Source: Euonymus europaeus | Lineage: Eukaryota; Streptophyta; Magnoliopsida; Celastrales; Celastraceae | Direction of reading: 5' to 3' | DNA: 64,000 nucleotides | Assembly: GCA_963580455.1 (NCBI GenBank) | Contig: OY756958.1 | Span: 29,338,501 to 29,402,500 of the forward strand | Program-made: the position numbers and the translations under genes | Shown: positions 58,123-64,000 of the stretch, one piece after another | Position numbering within the stretch: the first letter of the stretch is position 1 | Layout of the letters: every line of letters begins with the position of its first letter | Notes under the pieces: generated by a model | What the model saw: only the letters and a program-made list of their open reading frames with translations | Databases searched by the model: none | Told to the model about the DNA's origin: nothing

Positions 58123-58283
58123 AGTTAGTACTCACTGGCTCTGTAACCCGGAGACTCATAAAGCGCCATTGTGAGGAAAAATGAGAATGACATAAGTTGA
58201 ACTGAAGTTTTGTAGTTCTGAGGGTGGAAGGGATGTAAGGAAGGTTCGTAGGTGAAAAGCGCGTTATCCATTGGCCTTGTTTA

Positions 58284-58695
58284 TATTATGAAAACAGTGG
58301 ATACAAAACAATGAATCAAAGGCTTTGAGGCGTGAAGGTCACTATCTTTAAGGAATTAATGCCCCCACTATATATATATGTATATTGCTGTCGGTTTATG
58401 GCAAGATTCCTTACAGGATACAACAAAGCCTAGAGACCTGCAGGCAGCAACCCTGAAGATCTCTCTTTGAGAAATTCTATAAACAATAAAGGGTTGAAGA
58501 TGTATGAGAATGAGAGGTTGGAGAAGTAGTTTCAACATCTAACTTCTTTCTATTTATAGAGCACTTAGACACCCTTTTGAGACAAGACATGTCTTAACAA
58601 TGAACAGTTACAATTGTTCATATAGCAGTTGTAACTCCTTCCATAACTTCCCTCTTTCTCCTACTATTCTTTTAACATACAACCTATATACAACA
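58284..58695 (-). repeat. Copia 3' LTR
   Basis: Minus-strand ends are TGTTGTATATAGG and TTTTCATAATA. The terminal CA of the 5' LTR is TA here. A TATA-like CTATAAATAG (58559-58550, minus strand) marks the LTR promoter, which points toward the ORF at 58122. Confidence 0.93.
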
Positions 58696-58706
58696 ATCCC
58701 CCACTT
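58696..58706 (-). other. Copia polypurine tract
   Basis: AAGTGGGGGAT directly precedes the 3' LTR on the coding strand and is the plus-strand primer typical of plant Copia elements. Confidence 0.85.
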
Positions 58707-59194
58707 AGGTTATATGTTAAGTTTTATGCATATAGAAGGTATCTTTCGATTTAAACCATCTTTTAGTGTAAGTATATCAAGACTTTGATCAAATCAAAGG
58801 TGGCCTAAGCTTAAACCTTGATTCTTGTTACAAAACCGGACATACCACACACATAAAAACTCCCTCTCTTAATGAGAATTTCACCAGAACCATTTATTAG
58901 CACTATTATGGCCATGTGCTACATCCTGTTATTCATGAACATGTACAAAAGATATTCAAAACTTTTGCTAGAGCGGCACCACTCTTATGTTCATATAGGT
59001 GAAGATTCTAAACTTAAACCTTCATTAAGAGTATATAATGACTCATCCTCCAACATTTTTTTTTCTTAGCATAATCTTGTAGGACTAATAACGTACAAAC
59101 TCAATGCTTTCCCACTTACTAATAACTTGTTATTACCCTTTAAACTTATAACTATTTAAAATAGTAATAAGTTGGGTTACCATTAATAGTGAGT
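58707..59194 (-). other. Copia 3' untranslated interval
   Basis: Nearly 490 bp between the pol stop codon and the polypurine tract. It has no ORF of note and is longer than in many Copia families. Confidence 0.7.
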
Positions 59195-62100
59195 TTAATT
59201 AAAAGATCTTAGACCCATTCCAACTGCAGTACTTTTAATTAAATCTCTCGAGAGTCCTTTGGTAAAAGGGTCCGCTAGATTCTTACAAGATCTTATATAA
59301 ATGATGGTAACAACACCATCATTAATTAACTGCCTCACATATTCATGTCTTAGGCTAATATGTCTAGATTTTCCATTATATATCTTACTAAATGCTCTAG
59401 ACATTGTTGCTTGACTATCACAGTATAAGGAAATGGCTGGCATTGGTTGTGGCCACAATTTTATATCTAATAATAAGTTCCTCAGCCACTCTGCTTCCTT
59501 ACCTGCTGCAGCAAGAGCTATAAACTCGGATTCCATTGTAGAATGAGTTATACAAGTTTGTTTCTTTGATGCCCAAGAAACAGCCCCACCTCCTATGGTA
59601 AAAATCCATCCTGAGGTTGATTTATTATCATTTGCACTAGTTATCCAACTAGCATCTGAATAACCTTCTAATACACCTGGAAAGGTATTATAAAAGAATC
59701 CGTAAGTTATAGTTCTCTTTAAATAACCAAGTACCCTACCTATTGCTTTCCAATGATCAATACTAGGATTAATAGTATATCTTGATAATTTACATACTGC
59801 AAAAGCAATATCAGGTCTTGTACAATGCATTGCATACATCAAACTTCCAATAACACTTGCATATTCAATTTGGGCTATAGCTCTCCCAGAATTTTCAACC
59901 AACTTGAAAGAAACATCATATGGGGTATTTGCTTCTTTAACATTCAAATGATTAAATTTACTTAGTACTTTCTCAATGTAATGAGATTGACAAAGAGCAA
60001 AACCCCCACTATGTTTCTTAACCTTGATACCCAAGATAGTGTCTACCTCATTCAAATCTTTCATTTTAAATTGTGAGGATAGATACTTCTTTGTATCATT
60101 AACACCATCCATATTAGTTCCAATAATGAGCATGTCATCCACATAGAGACAAATTATTACTCCATAGTTTTCTATAAATTTAGAATAAATACATTTATCC
60201 GCATTATTATGCTGGAAACCATACTCTAAAATTACAGAATCAAACTTCTCATGCCATTGTTTTGGAGCCTGCTTTAAACCATACAAAGACTTGGTTAATT
60301 TGCAGACTTTCTTTTCATTTCCTGGTAAAACAAAACCCTCGGGTTTCTCCATATAAACTTCTTCATCTAATTCCCCATTCAGAAAGGCTGTTTTGACATC
60401 CATTTGATGTACAAACAGATTATATAATGATGCTAATGCCAAAAGCACTCGGATGGATGTAATCCTAGCCACAGGAGCATAAGTATCAAAATAATCGATT
60501 CCCTCTTTTTGTTTAAAACCCTTTGCTACTAATCTAGCTTTAAAAGTTTGTAAAGATCCATCAATATTATATTTTCTTCTAAAAACCCATTTACATCCAA
60601 TTGGTTTTGAACTTGGAGGTAAATCAACAATGATCCAAGTATTATTACTAATCAATGAATCCATCTCATCATTGACTGCTTCCTTCCAAAATGCTGCATC
60701 CCTAGAGGACATAGCTTCTTGAAATGTTTTAGGATCATCCTCTATATTCAATAAAATTGGTATTTTATTGAGTACAGTAGTCCTATCACCTTCAACAAGA
60801 AAAGCAATAGATTGAGAAGAAATATAATCTGGATGAAGATTCTTTTCTTTTCTAACTCTTTGACTTCTCCTAACTTCAATAGGAGGTTCAGAATCTTTCC
60901 TTTTATTGCTAGAACTAGGATCAACACCCTTATCAACAATATTGGTAGGTTCCTTGACCGGATTAGAATCCTTAGGGATGTTTTGCAAATCACTTTGAAA
61001 TTTATTTTCTATAAAATCAACATCCCTTGATTCAACAATTATATTTGAACTCAAATCCAATATTCGGTAGGCCTTAGAATTTTCAGCATAGCCTACAAAT
61101 ATACCTTTTAAAGCTCTTGGTCCCAATTTGACTCTCTTAGGATCCGGAACCCTATAGAAAGCCAAGCATCCCCAAACTCTAAGATAGCTTAGGTTCGGTT
61201 TTCTATTCTTCCATAATTCATATGGAGAAACTTTTGATTTTCTTGATGGAATTCTATTATGTAAATAACAAGCAGTAAGTAATGCTTCTCCCCATAGACT
61301 TGTTGGCAATTTTGCATTCATGAGCATGGCGTTTACCATCTCAACTAGTGTTCTATTCTTTCTTTCTGCCAACCCATTTTGTTGTGGGGTGTATGGAGCA
61401 GTTGCTTGATGTATTATTCCAGATTCCTCACAAAATGAAGAAAATTCCATGGAAAAATACTCACCACCTCTATCACTTCTTAGAACTTTAATTTTCTTGT
61501 TCTTTTGGTTTTCAACTTCAGATTTATACACCTTAAACATATCAAAAGCTTGATCTTTTGTCTTCATCAAATACACATATGTAAACTTTGAAAAATCATC
61601 AATAAATGTAATAAAATATCTATTACCTCCTCTAGTTAACATACCATTTAATTCACATATATCAGTATGTACTAGTTCCAATAAACATGTAGTTCTTTCA
61701 ACTTTTGGAAAAGGTTTCTTTGTCATTTTAGACTGAATACATATTTCACAAGTTTGCATGTTATCTTGATCATAATTAATTAAGCCATGCTTTGCCATAA
61801 ACTTTAAAGATCTAAAACTAATATGAGCCAAACGATCATGCCATAAAGATAAAGATAACTCAACAATATAAGTAGAACTAGGCATCTTATTATTATTAAT
61901 AATACTTAGTTTAAACATGCCATCACAAGAATAACCCTTCCCCACAAACATTCCATTTTTGGACAGAATTAGCTTGTCAGACTCTAATACAACCTTAAAC
62001 CCTTTCTTGTTTAACAAATATGCAGACATTAGATTTTTTCTCATATCAGGAACATGTAAAACATTGACCAACAGGATCTTCTTAGAAGATGTGAATTGTA

Positions 62101-63217
62101 ACTCCACACTGCCTTTGCCCACTACTTTAGCAGAATTATGATTTCCCATCAGAACTTCATCTCCATTGTCAACAATTTCATAATCCTTGAAATGTGATTT
62201 ATTGTTGCACACATGGATTGTAGCCCCTGAATCATACCACCAATCATCAGATTGAGTGACTGCAGCCATATGAAGTTCTGTGATCATTCCAATATGCAAA
62301 TCTGACACCATTGCTACAAGATTATTCAATGCATCTTCTTCCACCAGATTTGCATTGTTAGAATTCTGAGCATTATTGTGCTTATGTGCATGATTGGTTT
62401 TCTGCTTCTTGAGAAATCTGCACTCACGTTTGAAGTGCCCTTTTTTCCCACAATGATAGCAAATCTTTGCTTTGTTAAACTTGTTGGTACTTCCATTTCC
62501 AGAATTTGTCTCAGTAAATTTCCTCTTATTTCCTCCACCAGATTTCTGCTTTCCTTCAACAAAATTTACTTTTGTTGTGGACTCACTTGAAAACTTGTTT
62601 GCTCGCAGCCTGGTTTCTTCTTCAATACGAAGATGCTTTTGAATTTGTTCAAGAGAAAATGTTTCTGTAGTATGCAACAGTTTCTTCATGTAACCATTCC
62701 AACTTGGAGGAAGTTTAGCAATAATCCCTCCAACTTGTAACGATTCAGGAACCTCCACTTTCACATCTTTGAGTTTTGAGACTAAGATTTGTAATTCATG
62801 TACTTGATCCATCACAGAAACATTATCAACCATAGAAAACTCAAAATATTTCATAATAAGAAATTTCTCCACACCTTGTTTTTCATTGTTATATTTGAAC
62901 TCCAGTGCACTCCATATCTCCTTTGCTGTCTTAACAGAAGTGAAAAGATCATAGAGACGATCAGATAAGTTGTTGAGAATATGCCCTCTACATAATAGTT
63001 CATCTTCTTCACGCTTGCTCCTATCTTTCTTCGTTTGGTCATCTTCGTCAGGATTTGGAGGTGTCAAATCTGCCAATTCAGGATTCAATATATAGGAGAT
63101 CTTCAGAGCTGTAAGAAGAAACATCATTTTGTCCTTCCAACGAGTAAAATTCGTCCCATCAAATCTATCCAACTTTACGAACTCTTGATTCATCACAGCC
63201 TTGGACTCCATTTGCAT
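59195..63217 (-). CDS. Copia gag-pol polyprotein, 1,340 residues
   Basis: A single uninterrupted frame; the start at MQMESKAV is preferred, since the earlier ATG (63265) lies in the LTR. Domains in order: gag (residues 1-250, [15 protein letters not shown]), zinc knuckle [14 protein letters not shown] (253-266), aspartic protease DSGA (329-332), GAG-pre-integrase with [10 protein letters not shown] (458-467), integrase with the catalytic triad Asp519, Asp582 and Glu618, reverse transcriptase (about 860-1100, catalytic YVDD 1025-1028), and RNase H (Asp1188, Glu1229, Asp1267). All key residues are present, so the protein set looks competent. It acts in virus-like particles in the cytoplasm and then in nuclear integration. 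Confidence 0.97.
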   Translation of the reverse strand: MQMESKAVMNQEFVKLDRFDGTNFTRWKDKMMFLLTALKISYILNPELADLTPPNPDEDDQTKKDRSKREEDELLCRGHILNNLSDRLYDLFTSVKTAKEIWSALEFKYNNEKQGVEKFLIMKYFEFSMVDNVSVMDQVHELQILVSKLKDVKVEVPESLQVGGIIAKLPPSWNGYMKKLLHTTETFSLEQIQKHLRIEEETRLRANKFSSESTTKVNFVEGKQKSGGGNKRKFTETNSGNGSTNKFNKAKICYHCGKKGHFKRECRFLKKQKTNHAHKHNNAQNSNNANLVEEDALNNLVAMVSDLHIGMITELHMAAVTQSDDWWYDSGATIHVCNNKSHFKDYEIVDNGDEVLMGNHNSAKVVGKGSVELQFTSSKKILLVNVLHVPDMRKNLMSAYLLNKKGFKVVLESDKLILSKNGMFVGKGYSCDGMFKLSIINNNKMPSSTYIVELSLSLWHDRLAHISFRSLKFMAKHGLINYDQDNMQTCEICIQSKMTKKPFPKVERTTCLLELVHTDICELNGMLTRGGNRYFITFIDDFSKFTYVYLMKTKDQAFDMFKVYKSEVENQKNKKIKVLRSDRGGEYFSMEFSSFCEESGIIHQATAPYTPQQNGLAERKNRTLVEMVNAMLMNAKLPTSLWGEALLTACYLHNRIPSRKSKVSPYELWKNRKPNLSYLRVWGCLAFYRVPDPKRVKLGPRALKGIFVGYAENSKAYRILDLSSNIIVESRDVDFIENKFQSDLQNIPKDSNPVKEPTNIVDKGVDPSSSNKRKDSEPPIEVRRSQRVRKEKNLHPDYISSQSIAFLVEGDRTTVLNKIPILLNIEDDPKTFQEAMSSRDAAFWKEAVNDEMDSLISNNTWIIVDLPPSSKPIGCKWVFRRKYNIDGSLQTFKARLVAKGFKQKEGIDYFDTYAPVARITSIRVLLALASLYNLFVHQMDVKTAFLNGELDEEVYMEKPEGFVLPGNEKKVCKLTKSLYGLKQAPKQWHEKFDSVILEYGFQHNNADKCIYSKFIENYGVIICLYVDDMLIIGTNMDGVNDTKKYLSSQFKMKDLNEVDTILGIKVKKHSGGFALCQSHYIEKVLSKFNHLNVKEANTPYDVSFKLVENSGRAIAQIEYASVIGSLMYAMHCTRPDIAFAVCKLSRYTINPSIDHWKAIGRVLGYLKRTITYGFFYNTFPGVLEGYSDASWITSANDNKSTSGWIFTIGGGAVSWASKKQTCITHSTMESEFIALAAAGKEAEWLRNLLLDIKLWPQPMPAISLYCDSQATMSRAFSKIYNGKSRHISLRHEYVRQLINDGVVTIIYIRSCKNLADPFTKGLSRDLIKSTAVGMGLRSFN

Positions 63218-63237
63218 TGCAATTAATTCCTTAAAAT

Positions 63238-63651
63238 TGTTATGAAAACAGTGGATACAAAACAATGAATCAAAGGCTTTGAGGCGTGAAGGTCACTATC
63301 TTTAAGGAATTAATGCCCCCACTATATATATATATGTATATTGCTGTCGGTTTATGGCAAGATTCCTTACAGGATACAACAAAGCCTAGAGACCTGCAGG
63401 CAGCAACCCTGAAGATCTCTCTTTGAGAAATTCTATAAACAATAAAGGGTTGAAGATGTATGAGAATGAGAGGTTGGAGAAGTAGTTTCAACATCTAACT
63501 TCTTTCTATTTATAGAGCACTTAGACACCCTTTTGAGACAAGACATGTCTTAACAATGAACAGTTACAATTGCTCATATAGCAGTTGTAACTCCTTCCAT
63601 AACTTCCCTCTTTCTCCTACTATTCTTTTAACATACAACCTATATACAACA
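63238..63651 (-). repeat. Copia 5' LTR
   Basis: It has TG...CA ends on the minus strand. A TATA-like box is at about 63515-63506 on the minus strand. It differs from the 3' LTR by one extra TA unit, one C/T difference and the last base. Confidence 0.93.
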
Positions 63652-63656
63652 GTTTA

Positions 63657-64000
63657 TGCTTTTGGAGGATATGGAATCCAATATTTGTTTTAGGGTATCG
63701 TCACTTTTGCTTCTTAAAGAGTAAAGACATTAATTAAAAGAAGAGAAGAGAATTTTATGTTTGGTATGCAGGAAAGCATCTTGGTATTGCTTGATGTGAA
63801 AGTAGACTGCTTTTTAGCAGTAAGGCATCAATGTGTCATGTTTTGCACTGAATGTTTCTTTACCCACACAACAAGATTGACACAACATTATTTCTGCTCC
63901 ATCATATTGGATCGTAGATCGACAAGACCAACGTAACTGATTTTCTCATATTCTTAACCAGGGAGTTAACCAGCTATGATTAACTTCCCTAAGAACTTCA
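63657..64000. other. Right-hand flank of the Copia element
   Basis: This continues the sequence that was interrupted at 58283. No gene or repeat that I can name. Confidence 0.5.

Larger units (their letters stand above)
58284..63651 (-). mobile_element. Near-intact Ty1/Copia LTR retrotransposon
   Basis: Two LTRs of 412 bp (58284-58695) and 414 bp (63238-63651) bound an intact polyprotein on the minus strand. The 5-bp TSD is GTTTA on the plus strand (58279-58283 and 63652-63656). A polypurine tract AAGTGGGGGAT (58706-58696) lies just before the 3' LTR. The domain order with integrase before reverse transcriptase defines Copia. Only three differences between the LTRs were noticed (a TA unit, one C/T, and the terminal base), so insertion was recent. 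No initiator-methionine tRNA primer site (TGGTATCAGAGC type) is visible in the 20 bp between the 5' LTR and the gag ATG. Confidence 0.95.

Overview
The window is nuclear DNA from a flowering plant, most likely a eudicot. It is AT-rich, its genes are split by GT-AG introns, and it contains plant-only families: a VQ protein, a DIVARICATA-type MYB, a GH17 glucanase with a hydrophobic tail, and a gibberellin 2-oxidase. The species cannot be told from the sequence. There are no operons, CRISPR arrays or rRNA genes, and I saw no convincing tRNA gene.

Genes, left to right. CUL4 (cullin-4 ubiquitin ligase scaffold) is complete on the minus strand in 17 exons (75-8525). A one-exon VQ-motif gene follows on the plus strand (10272-10565) with WRKY-type W-boxes upstream. 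A two-exon DIV-like MYB (minus, 13885-16197) has a four-fold tandem repeat in its C-terminal half. A three-exon GH17 beta-1,3-glucanase (plus) spans 21032-22542. An unrecognised coiled-coil gene (plus, four exons) spans 25657-27383. A katanin p60 A-like 2 AAA-ATPase gene (minus, 11 exons) spans 29963-38916, and its ninth exon carries a 1,982-bp hAT-type insertion. A three-exon GA 2-oxidase (minus) spans 45924-47340. A short unidentified ORF (minus, 57847-58122) lies just downstream of a nearly intact Copia retrotransposon (58284-63651).

Mobile DNA dominates the rest. I could define several insertions by exact target-site duplications (TSDs): a Mutator-like element with an 11-bp TSD (8817-9674), the hAT in katanin with an 8-bp TSD (31697-33678), a probable hAT MITE with an 8-bp TSD (39619-40126), 5'-truncated LINEs at 28201-29684 and 44869-45115, and a 28-bp micro-retroinsertion with a 16-bp TSD (20103-20130). 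Decayed LINE pieces with zf-RVT and RNase H domains lie at 10958-13329, 16955-17565, 17580-17735, 18211-18390 and 33890-34440. The stretch from 47.4 to 57.8 kb holds no gene that I can support.

The genes act in separate pathways: ubiquitin ligation, WRKY-linked defence signalling, transcription, cell-wall or callose turnover, microtubule severing and gibberellin inactivation. I see no sign that they form one system. The most notable observations are the hAT-disrupted katanin exon, the repeat expansion in the MYB together with a displaced 33-bp copy of one repeat unit, the young Copia element without a recognisable primer-binding site, and the minute LINE insertion. No clearly new biological system was found.
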